Assembly: GCA_030526045.1 (NCBI GenBank)
Contig: JAUNDN010000010.1
Location: 1 to 64,000, forward strand
DNA length: 64,000 bases
DNA from: Bacillota bacterium
GTDB lineage: Bacteria; Bacillota; Clostridia; Lachnospirales; Lachnospiraceae
Direction of reading: 5' to 3'
Made by a program: the position numbers and the translations under genes. The notes beneath the pieces were generated by a model that saw nothing but the letters and a program-made list of their open reading frames with translations, did no database searches and was not told where the DNA came from. Shown here piece after piece: positions 57,741 through 64,000 of the stretch. The stretch's first letter is position 1; every line of letters starts with the position of its first letter.

Positions 57741-57769
57741 TGAACTGGTTACAAATTGCAACCAGTTCA
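57741..57769 (+). terminator. Terminator after ABC-F gene
   Basis: A perfect 10-bp stem (TGAACTGGTT/AACCAGTTCA, loop nine bases) followed by TTCATC. The T-tract is poor. It separates the ABC-F gene from the convergent isochorismatase gene, and may work in both directions. Confidence 0.55.
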
Positions 57770-57833
57770 TTCATCATTAGCATCAATTATCGTTCTCTAT
57801 AAAACCACGATGATACATGACAGCCATACGTCA

Positions 57834-58382
57834 CTAAACAATATTGGCAAAAACCCCTTCCAGCGAGGCAATAAAGGCCCTTTGAACAATCTGTGCCGGA
57901 ATGCTTTCACCTTGTATTTCCAGATCCTTCGTTGCACATGCATCGGCTACCAGGTCAACCTCATATCCATAATCCATTGCTGCACGGACTGTGGTATCCA
58001 CACACATGTGAGTCATCATCCCACAAACGATCAGTTTCGTGATATTGTTCTTTTTTAAATAATCATCCAACTCTGTCTCCAAAAAGCTATTGGGAAAGTA
58101 TTTGACAATTACCTTATCCTCGCTATCTGGCTTAATACGTTCAGAAATCTCACACCCCAAGGTACCTTCAACGAGAAAATTAACATCCGGTGGATTCTTA
58201 TGCTGAATATAAATAATCGGACGTCCCATTGCTCGGCTCTTACTTATCAGCGAGATTATCCTTTCTTCCGCCTCATAAGCATTTTTCAGTTCACATGCAC
58301 CACCGGGGAAATAATCATTCTGTACATCAATAATAAGCAGCGCTTCTTTCTCTTTACAATTCATTTTTTCCTGACTTTTCAT
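57834..58382 (-). CDS. Isochorismatase-family cysteine hydrolase
   Basis: A 182-residue isochorismatase-fold enzyme. LLIIDVQNDYFPGG has the catalytic Asp, VIVKYFPNSFLETELDDYL the Lys, and VCGMMTHMCVDTTVRAAMDYGYEVDLVADACAT the catalytic Cys with the cis-peptide before it. The family includes nicotinamidase and other amidases. It is longer and only distantly similar to the protein at 43982. GGAGG lies before the ATG. Its downstream end faces the ABC-F gene; HxlR gene is 67 bases upstream on the same strand, and may control it. Confidence 0.85.
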   Translation of the reverse strand: MKSQEKMNCKEKEALLIIDVQNDYFPGGACELKNAYEAEERIISLISKSRAMGRPIIYIQHKNPPDVNFLVEGTLGCEISERIKPDSEDKVIVKYFPNSFLETELDDYLKKNNITKLIVCGMMTHMCVDTTVRAAMDYGYEVDLVADACATKDLEIQGESIPAQIVQRAFIASLEGVFANIV

Positions 58383-58449
58383 AGTATCGCCTCCTTACAT
58401 ACATCATAGGCACGATCCTCTATATTGTAAATCAGGCACTTTTTTGTAA

Positions 58450-58812
58450 CTATAATAGTCCTTTTTCCTTTAGGAACTCCTCTCTGTGGTCTTCTACCAT
58501 CATTTCGATTCCAACGCTTTGCATAATGGAAATAGCCTCAAAAAGCTTTTTCCCTCGCTGGGTAAGATAGTATTCTGATTTCAACGGATATCCATCACTT
58601 ATCTCTTTCCCGATGACACCACATGCAAGCAGCTCGTTTAAATGTTGGACCAGCATTTTCCGGCTGATTCCCGCAATGGACCGCTCCAATTCAGCTAATG
58701 AACAGTTGCTTTCTCCCAGTTGCCATATGATGATCGTTTTCCACTTGCCTCTTATCACGTCATGCGTCATTTCCAAAGGACAAGTATATTCATTACGTTT
58801 TTTCAATGCCAT
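58450..58812 (-). CDS. HxlR-family transcriptional regulator
   Basis: A 120-residue HxlR regulator. CPLEMTHDVIRGKWKTIIIWQL with GESNCSLAELERSIAGISRKMLVQHLNELLACGVI is the winged helix and its signature (R.L..i..K.L...L..L...gli.R), and YYLTQRGKKLFEAI is the conserved end. HxlR proteins sense electrophiles through a Cys in the N-terminal part; Cys-11 stands at that place. It lies between the RHH gene (8 bases upstream) and the isochorismatase-like gene (67 bases downstream). The ATG follows GAAGGAGACG. Confidence 0.9.
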   Translation of the reverse strand: MALKKRNEYTCPLEMTHDVIRGKWKTIIIWQLGESNCSLAELERSIAGISRKMLVQHLNELLACGVIGKEISDGYPLKSEYYLTQRGKKLFEAISIMQSVGIEMMVEDHREEFLKEKGLL

Positions 58813-58820
58813 CGTCTCCT

Positions 58821-59018
58821 TCAGTGCAGATCAAACTTTGGAGGAACATCAATTTCTTCTCCCACATATTTGCCATCTTTCTTGCGTTGTCTGACGCATT
58901 CTGACAGCAAATACTCAATCTGGCCATTCACTGATCTGAAATCATCCTCTGCCCAAGCGGCGATATCAGCATACAATTTTTCAGCTAATCGGAGTGGCAC
59001 CTGTTTCTTTTCTGCCAT
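58821..59018 (-). CDS. Arc-type ribbon-helix-helix small protein
   Basis: A 65-residue protein. KKQVPLRLAEKLYADIAAWAEDDFRSVNGQIEYLLSECVRQRKK is a ribbon-helix-helix of the Arc type, with VPLRL as the beta strand and SVNGQIEYLL as the second helix. Its start overlaps the last base of the SPFH stop (TAATG), so it is translated with that gene. In Lachnospiraceae such RHH proteins commonly follow SPFH (stomatin-like) genes. It might repress the operon or regulate the flotillin-like protein's partner genes; target unknown. Confidence 0.8.
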   Translation of the reverse strand: MAEKKQVPLRLAEKLYADIAAWAEDDFRSVNGQIEYLLSECVRQRKKDGKYVGEEIDVPPKFDLH

Positions 59019-60040
59019 TAATATAAACTACCTGAGTTCACAATAGGCTGCGCGTCGTGGTTGCCGCATAAAACCACAAGCAGGTTGGAAACCATGGCAG
59101 CCTTTCTCTCTTCATCAAGCTCTACCATTTTCTTTTCATTCAGTCGCTCCAATGCCATTTCTACCATGCCTACGGCTCCGTCAACAATCATCTTTCGTGC
59201 GTCAATAATTGCAGAAGCCTGCTGCCGCTGTAGCATAACAGAAGCGATTTCAGGTGCATATGCAAGATAGGTAATTCTTGCCTCAATAATTTCAAGTCCG
59301 GCATCGGATACCTTTGACTGAATTTCCTGTTTGATCCGCTCTGCAACTACTTCAGCAGACCCGCGAAGACTTCCTTCGTCAGCCTGACCGTCTCCGGTTG
59401 TATCAACATCATTTGCCACATCATATGGATAAATTCTTACGATATTTCTGAGCGCAGAATCACATTGGAGAGATAAATACTCTTTATAGTTATCTACATT
59501 GAATACCGCTTTCGCAGTATCTGTTACCTTCCAAATGACCGCAATTCCGATCTCAACAGGGTTTCCCAGACAGTCATTAATCTTTTGTCTGCCATTGTTT
59601 AAAGTCATTGCCTTAAGAGAAATCTTTTTGGATGTTCCTTCCATGGTAACGGATGTGCCATCAGCGGAAACCTTCAATCCACTATTTGCATTCGACGCAT
59701 CTCCGCTTTGAGCCAGCTTCGTTGCTGCCGCAGGATTCACTGCAGTACAAAAAGGATTCACAAAATAAAATCCCGGTTCCCTAATCGTTCCCTTATAATC
59801 GCCAAACAAGGTAAGAACCAATGCTTCCTGGGGCTTTAAAACCTTCAATCCGATAAATGGAATCCAGCCGAAAGCGCAAATGAGAATGCCGGCAACTAAA
59901 AGGACCACTCCAAAGTTCTTTTCATTCTCCAGCAGTAACGCTCCCCCAACAATCGCAGCAATCCCTGCTACAATTAGTAATATTAGCAATAATAATGCTA
60001 CCATTCCGTTTTTCTTTTTGGTATAAATTTTTTCTTCCAT
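59018..60040 (-). CDS. SPFH-domain (band 7/stomatin-like) membrane protein
   Basis: A 340-residue protein with two hydrophobic segments at residues 13-35 and 42-65, followed by the SPFH domain (about 70-270): [77 protein letters not shown] and [16 protein letters not shown]. The C-terminal coiled part ([43 protein letters not shown]) is typical. Stomatin and flotillin-like proteins form membrane scaffolds. GGAGG lies before the ATG. RHH and HxlR genes follow directly. The promoter has two repeated half sites. Confidence 0.9.
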   Translation of the reverse strand: MEEKIYTKKKNGMVALLLLILLIVAGIAAIVGGALLLENEKNFGVVLLVAGILICAFGWIPFIGLKVLKPQEALVLTLFGDYKGTIREPGFYFVNPFCTAVNPAAATKLAQSGDASNANSGLKVSADGTSVTMEGTSKKISLKAMTLNNGRQKINDCLGNPVEIGIAVIWKVTDTAKAVFNVDNYKEYLSLQCDSALRNIVRIYPYDVANDVDTTGDGQADEGSLRGSAEVVAERIKQEIQSKVSDAGLEIIEARITYLAYAPEIASVMLQRQQASAIIDARKMIVDGAVGMVEMALERLNEKKMVELDEERKAAMVSNLLVVLCGNHDAQPIVNSGSLY

Positions 60041-60072
60041 AGATATTTCCTCCGAATCTGTATGATATCGTT

Positions 60073-60101
60073 ATGATATCACTTTGAATTCAATATGTCA
60101 A
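60073..60101 (-). promoter_or_regulatory. Promoter of the SPFH-RHH-HxlR unit
   Basis: TTGACA, 17 bases, TATCAT on the minus strand. GATATCATA occurs twice around the -10 and start, and CACATTACG twice upstream of the -35; both could be operator repeats. Confidence 0.7.
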
Positions 60102-60167
60102 CTGTCAATGCGTAATGTGATCGTAATGTGATTCAAAATAATGGTTAAAATATTCCTTCTCACAATA

Positions 60168-60183
60168 TTGACTCACCAGTCAA
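60168..60183. promoter_or_regulatory. TetR operator 1
   Basis: TTGACTCACCAGTCAA, an inverted repeat TTGAC-N6-GTCAA covering the -35 box. A second, 13 of 16 identical copy lies at 60213-60228. Confidence 0.65.
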
Positions 60184-60196
60184 TTTATGTTAGCAT
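60168..60196 (+). promoter_or_regulatory. Promoter of the tetR-paaK-like unit
   Basis: TTGACT, 17 bases, TAGCAT on the plus strand. The -35 box is part of the first operator repeat. Confidence 0.5.
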
Positions 60197-60212
60197 ATGT
60201 AGCATAAAGTCA

Positions 60213-60228
60213 TTGACCGATCAGTCAA
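60213..60228. promoter_or_regulatory. TetR operator 2
   Basis: TTGACCGATCAGTCAA, inverted repeat TTGAC-N6-GTCAA, just before the ribosome binding site of the TetR gene. TGACCGATCAGTCA is typical for TetR-family operators. Confidence 0.7.
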
Positions 60229-60238
60229 AGGAGGGTAT

Positions 60239-60877
60239 ATGGCATTTGAAGCATTTGAAAAATTGTCAGATGACAAGAAAGAACTGATTCTTTCCGCCGG
60301 AATGAAAGAATTTTCGCAAAAGCCCTATAAAGAAGCAAGCACGGATTCCATTACAAAAGCATGTGGAATTTCAAAAGGTCTTTTGTTCCATTATTTTGGT
60401 TCCAAGAAGGAGTTTTACTTTTTCTGTTTGGAGAGGGCAATGGAAAAACTGACTGCGCAGGCGCAGTCAAAAGAGGAAGCAAACGATTTTTATGATATTT
60501 TGTTCTCTTCCATGGATCAAAAATTTGCTTTGTGTATTCATTACTATGATGAAATGCACATGGTTAACATGGCTTCCAGAGATGCGGCAACCGAAATTGC
60601 GCAGCAAAAAGCTGAAATGATGCAGAAATATGCGATTCAGATAAAAATGAAGTCAGCAGAAACCATTCGGAGAGCATTGCAGACATTGAATTTTAAGCAT
60701 GACGAAAATTTGCAAATGACAGTGGAAGGGATATCTCTTTATATCAATGCGGTCCTAAATAAGTATTTGATTCAATATCAAACGACACCGGATGCATTTT
60801 TCCAAAACAGGGATGCGATAAAGTCAGAAATGAAACAGTACTTAGATATGATGCTATTCGGTATTTGTCAAAAATGA
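60239..60877 (+). CDS. TetR/AcrR-family regulator
   Basis: A 212-residue TetR regulator. FEKLSDDKKELILSAGMKEFSQKPYKEASTDSITKACGISKGLLFHYFGSKKEFYFFC contains the helix-turn-helix with GLLFHYFGSKKEF, typical of FadR/YsiA- and RutR-like members. The remaining helices are the ligand domain. GGAGG is four bases before the ATG. Two identical-type palindromes in its promoter indicate autorepression. It is 55 bases ahead of a phenylacetate-CoA-ligase-like gene on the same strand; regulators of this type often sense acyl-CoA or an aromatic acid, which fits. Confidence 0.9.
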   Translation: MAFEAFEKLSDDKKELILSAGMKEFSQKPYKEASTDSITKACGISKGLLFHYFGSKKEFYFFCLERAMEKLTAQAQSKEEANDFYDILFSSMDQKFALCIHYYDEMHMVNMASRDAATEIAQQKAEMMQKYAIQIKMKSAETIRRALQTLNFKHDENLQMTVEGISLYINAVLNKYLIQYQTTPDAFFQNRDAIKSEMKQYLDMMLFGICQK

Positions 60878-60932
60878 AAAAAGAATCATTTCGCTACATC
60901 TGCCAAAAATCTATCAAAGAGAGGGGATATCT

Positions 60933-62297
60933 ATGAAGAAAACTGGTATTTTTAAGGCTATGAAGCTTTGCAAAGATTATGAAAAAATGGACTTGCCGAC
61001 AAAGAAAGCAACTACCCAAAAGCGACTGCATGAAATGGTGGAATGGGCCAGAAAAAACAGTCCCTATTATGCAGAGTTATACAAAAATTTGCCGGAGAAC
61101 TATTCACTGACAGATTTGCCGACTGTGAATAAACGTCAGTTGATGGAGCATTGGAACGATTGGATCACGGATCGTAATCTTACGTTGTCTGAGGTCGAAA
61201 AATTTATGGAAGATCCGAATAATATCGGAAGAAAAATCAAGAACAAATACATGATATTTACAACCTCCGGTTCTACAGGTAATCCACTGGTTTCCATTTA
61301 TGATGATACTGCCAACAATGTAATGGGCGGCATTTGTGCATGTCGGAGTTATGCCAGAAAAGAAGATCTGATGTCGTTTATGAAGCGCGGCGGAAAAAGT
61401 ATTGCAGTATTTGCAGATGAAGGCTTTTATTTAGGAAACAGCAGCATTCGCTCCCGATTAATCAAGATGCCCTGGAAGAAAAGACAGCTGGCAATTTCAA
61501 GTGCACTTTATCCGGTAGAAAAAATTGTTCGTCAGCTGAATGCTTTTCAACCGGCCATGCTGGGTGGGTACCCGTCCAACCTGGAATTACTGATTGATGA
61601 GGCAAAAGAGGGAAGACTTAACATTTCGCCGGTTATCATTATGACAGGCGGCGAATACTTATCAGATTCATTAAGACAGAACCTGGCAGAAACCTTTCAT
61701 TGCTATGTTCAAACGTCCTATTCCTGTACGGAAGGCGGCACGGTGGCATGCGAATGCAGACAGCAGCACTTTCATGTCAATGAGGATTGGCTGATCGTAG
61801 AACCGGTAGATTCTGAGGGCAGACCTGTGCCGGACGGCGTGCAGTCCGACAAAATACTGTTGACGAATCTGTATAATTTTGCCCAGCCCTTCATCCGCTA
61901 TGAAGTGACCGATCGTGTTATGATGCATCACGAAAAATGTGCATGCGGCAATCCGGCACCATGGCTGGAACTGGAAGGAAGAACCGACGATGTGACTACC
62001 TTTACGGAAGAAGGAAAACAGATAAAAGTAGCCCCTCTGGCAATTTATGCCGTACTAAAAGAAATTCATGAATTACGACGCTTTCAGGTATTGGTGCATC
62101 CCGAAAACAGAATTGAACTTCGCCTTGAATCAAAAGAGGGTATTGAGGAAAACATTGCTTTTGAAATGGCCAAGACGAAGCTGAAGGAATTCTTGGCAAG
62201 TCAGGGAGTCGTTGGGCTAAAGATTGAATTGTCCAAGGAGCCACCAAAGCAGAATCCAAACAGTGGGAAATTTAAGCATATTATCAATCTTAAGTAG
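60933..62297 (+). CDS. PaaK/CapK-like adenylate-forming enzyme (phenylacetate-CoA ligase family)
   Basis: A 454-residue enzyme of the ANL superfamily, phenylacetate-CoA ligase/CapK branch. IFTTSGSTGNPLVS (P-loop, about residues 109-122), GGYPSNLELLIDEAK (about 210), TSYSCTEGG (A5, around 251-259), and LEGRTDDVTTF (A7, about 350), with a Cys motif CACGNP like the Zn site of PaaK. The end KFKHIINLK fits the C-terminal catalytic Lys segment. It activates a carboxylate with ATP and transfers it to CoA or another thiol. The substrate is unknown. It is co-transcribed with the TetR gene. Confidence 0.85.
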   Translation: MKKTGIFKAMKLCKDYEKMDLPTKKATTQKRLHEMVEWARKNSPYYAELYKNLPENYSLTDLPTVNKRQLMEHWNDWITDRNLTLSEVEKFMEDPNNIGRKIKNKYMIFTTSGSTGNPLVSIYDDTANNVMGGICACRSYARKEDLMSFMKRGGKSIAVFADEGFYLGNSSIRSRLIKMPWKKRQLAISSALYPVEKIVRQLNAFQPAMLGGYPSNLELLIDEAKEGRLNISPVIIMTGGEYLSDSLRQNLAETFHCYVQTSYSCTEGGTVACECRQQHFHVNEDWLIVEPVDSEGRPVPDGVQSDKILLTNLYNFAQPFIRYEVTDRVMMHHEKCACGNPAPWLELEGRTDDVTTFTEEGKQIKVAPLAIYAVLKEIHELRRFQVLVHPENRIELRLESKEGIEENIAFEMAKTKLKEFLASQGVVGLKIELSKEPPKQNPNSGKFKHIINLK

Positions 62298-62333
62298 AAT
62301 ACTACCCAACGTTTGATTTGTCTTTTAGATTAA

Positions 62334-62365
62334 GAAACCCCTGTACCATCCGGCACAGGGGTTTC
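62334..62365. terminator. Bidirectional terminator between paaK-like gene and glgP
   Basis: A perfect 11-bp stem (GAAACCCCTGT/ACAGGGGTTTC, loop ten bases) in the gap between the plus-strand PaaK-like gene and the convergent phosphorylase gene. TTTCCTTCTC follows on plus and TTTCTTAATC on minus, so it can end both transcripts. Confidence 0.75.
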
Positions 62366-62379
62366 CTTCTCTCTACACT

Positions 62380-64000
62380 TTATTTCAATTTCCAGATATC
62401 TCTGTTGTACTCTGCTATGGTTCTGTCAGATGAGAAGAAACCTGCCTTTGCAATGTTCACCAGCATCATCTTTTTCCACTTCTGACGATCCTCATAATCC
62501 GCAAGTGCCTTATCCTTGGTGGCGATATAGTCCTCAAGGTCAAGCAGCGTCATAAACCAGTCCTTGTTCAGAAGTTCCTTATATAAGCGCTCCAGATTTT
62601 CCTTGTGTCCTACCTTGAGTGCCTGCTTGCTGACGATAAAGTCAACTGCTTCCTTGATCACAGGGCTCTTGTCATAGTAATCCTTGGATACATAGTCTGC
62701 CTCTTCATAATGCTTGATGACGGTATCGGAATCCTTACCGAAGATATAAATGTTATCATCACCAACCAGATCATGAATCTCCACATTGGCTCCGTCTGAG
62801 GTTCCCAGTGTCACTGCACCGTTTAACATGAACTTCATGTTTCCGGTACCGGATGCCTCTTTAGATGCCAGTGAAATCTGCTCGGAGATATCGCAGGCGG
62901 GAATCAGCTTTTCCGCATAGCTTACATTGTAGTTTTCTACCATCATCACTGTCATATAAGGGCTTACATCCGGGTCATTGTTTACAATTTCCTGCAGTAC
63001 AAGAAGCAGATGAATAATATCCTGCGCAATCACATAAGCAGGAGCTGCCTTTGCACCAAAGATAAAGGTGATCGGTCTTGAAGGCTTCTTACCTCCTTTG
63101 ATCTCCAGATATTTATGAATAATGTAGAGTGCATTCATCTGCTGACGCTTATACTCATGCAGTCTCTTGACCTGGATGTCAAAGATGGAATCGGGATTTA
63201 AGGTAACGCCCTCTTTTTCCTTCACGTAAGCAGTCAGATCCAGCTTACGGTTTTTCTTGATTGCTTCAAGGCTATCCAGCACAGCCTGATCATCCTGATA
63301 GTCAAGCAGCTTCTCCAGCTTGTCAGCATCCTTCTTAAAGCCGTCCCCGATAGTCCTGGAAAGGAAGCCTGTCAGCTCACGGTTACAGCCAAAAAGCCAT
63401 CTTCTGAAGGTAATACCATTGGTCTTGTTATTGAACTTATCCGGATAAAGCTTATAAAATGCATTCAGCTCCGTTTCCTTCAGAATATCCGTATGAATTG
63501 CTGCAACACCATTTACAGAAAAGCCATAGTGGATGTCAATGTGAGCCATATGCACTCTGCCATCCTCATCAATGATCTGTACCTTAGGGTTCTTATATTT
63601 AGCAGCCACTCTCTTATCAAGCTCTTTGATATAGGGAACAAGCTGTGGAACAACCTTTTCCAGATACTTAAGAGGCCATTTTTCAAGCGCTTCCGCAAGG
63701 ATTGTGTGATTCGTATAAGCACAGGTCTTGCTTACCACCTCAATTGCCTCATCGATTGTAAAGGCCTTCTCCTCTACCAGAATACGGATCAGTTCCGGAA
63801 TCACCATGGTAGGATGAGTGTCATTGATCTGAATCACTGCATGCTCATACATCTTACGGAGGTCATATTTCTTCTCCTTCATCTCGCGCAAAATCAACTG
63901 TGCCGCATTGGATACCATAAAGTACTGCTGATAGATACGAAGCAGATTTCCTGCTTCATCGGAATCATCCGGATATAAGAACAAAGTCAGGTTCTTTTCA
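62380..64000 (-). CDS. glgP: Glycogen/starch phosphorylase, C-terminal part
   Basis: The gene runs off the right edge; about 539 codons of the C-terminal two thirds are present. The PLP lysine lies in [33 protein letters not shown] (Lys of NMKF, near residue 395 of the visible part), with [53 protein letters not shown] and [10 protein letters not shown] as further landmarks. It releases glucose-1-phosphate from glycogen or maltodextrin. The open frame continues to the window end (sequence [21 protein letters not shown] near the edge). It is convergent with the PaaK-like gene across a shared terminator. Confidence 0.95.
   Translation of the reverse strand, partial: EKNLTLFLYPDDSDEAGNLLRIYQQYFMVSNAAQLILREMKEKKYDLRKMYEHAVIQINDTHPTMVIPELIRILVEEKAFTIDEAIEVVSKTCAYTNHTILAEALEKWPLKYLEKVVPQLVPYIKELDKRVAAKYKNPKVQIIDEDGRVHMAHIDIHYGFSVNGVAAIHTDILKETELNAFYKLYPDKFNNKTNGITFRRWLFGCNRELTGFLSRTIGDGFKKDADKLEKLLDYQDDQAVLDSLEAIKKNRKLDLTAYVKEKEGVTLNPDSIFDIQVKRLHEYKRQQMNALYIIHKYLEIKGGKKPSRPITFIFGAKAAPAYVIAQDIIHLLLVLQEIVNNDPDVSPYMTVMMVENYNVSYAEKLIPACDISEQISLASKEASGTGNMKFMLNGAVTLGTSDGANVEIHDLVGDDNIYIFGKDSDTVIKHYEEADYVSKDYYDKSPVIKEAVDFIVSKQALKVGHKENLERLYKELLNKDWFMTLLDLEDYIATKDKALADYEDRQKWKKMMLVNIAKAGFFSSDRTIAEYNRDIWKLK

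Overview
The window reads as the chromosome of an anaerobic, low-to-mid GC Firmicute of the class Clostridia, most likely a gut Lachnospiraceae. This rests on strong GGAGG ribosome binding sites and TTGACA-N17-TATAAT promoters, a rubrerythrin/high-molecular-weight rubredoxin pair, gltBD, a radical-SAM/TIGR03915 repair pair, a DUF4097/DUF1700/PadR operon and several peptide families typical of that group. No rRNA, tRNA, CRISPR array or intact insertion sequence was seen. Most genes lie on the minus strand; reading direction is therefore mostly from high to low coordinates.

Region 1 (1-7.5 kb) is visibly more A+T-rich than the rest and is an array of small unrelated genes on one strand: a membrane protein, a GNAT acetyltransferase, a P-loop kinase, an esterase, two flavodoxin-like oxidoreductases, an Eis-type acetyltransferase, a C39-like peptidase, a VOC protein and a DfrF-like dihydrofolate reductase. 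Five of the gaps between these genes hold related 35-42 bp repeats ending in AATTTGTGGAGG, which doubles as the ribosome binding site of the next gene. A related copy lies 37 kb away on the other strand next to a solitary AT-rich isochorismatase-like gene. This is the most unusual structure in the window and looks like a gene-cassette system without recognisable canonical attC core sites. A 345 bp noncoding block (2775-3120) with large nested hairpins sits inside the array.

Region 2 (7.5-21.6 kb) is a dense one-strand run of enzymes that typically modify small molecules or drugs: a YdcF-glycosyltransferase fusion, an MGT glycosyltransferase, a chloramphenicol-acetyltransferase-like protein, a NimA-like flavoprotein, four GNAT proteins (one fused to DUF3795), metallo-beta-lactamase-fold hydrolases, a DinB protein, an AraC/GyrI-like regulator and an Rpn-type nuclease. 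Region 3 (21.7-36.2 kb) holds an ADP-ribosylglycohydrolase, LysR and orphan MetQ genes, a MarR-controlled heterodimeric ABC exporter, TraX, an ECF S component, the PadR-DUF1700-DUF4097 operon behind a very large palindromic operator, an FMN-dependent hydroxy-acid oxidase and a GH13 amylase.

Region 4 (36.1-44.8 kb) is DNA-repair flavoured: a nuclease-DinG helicase fusion under a TetR gene, an HPr/Crh-like protein and an SOS-type operon rarA-radical SAM-TIGR03915 with two LexA boxes. Region 5 (44.5-56 kb) contains gltBD, with an attenuator-like leader upstream and five tandem 52-bp terminator repeats downstream, then CPBP protease, HAD phosphatase, S1-domain protein, and the hrb-rbr oxidative stress operon with a PerR-like operator. 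A deletion scar removes the 5' ends of a divergent tetR/degV pair. Region 6 (56-64 kb) has an ABC-F ATPase, an isochorismatase family enzyme, HxlR, an RHH protein, an SPFH protein, a TetR-PaaK-like pair, and the 3' part of a glycogen phosphorylase running off the end. Functions are inferred by reading motifs; no database search was run.
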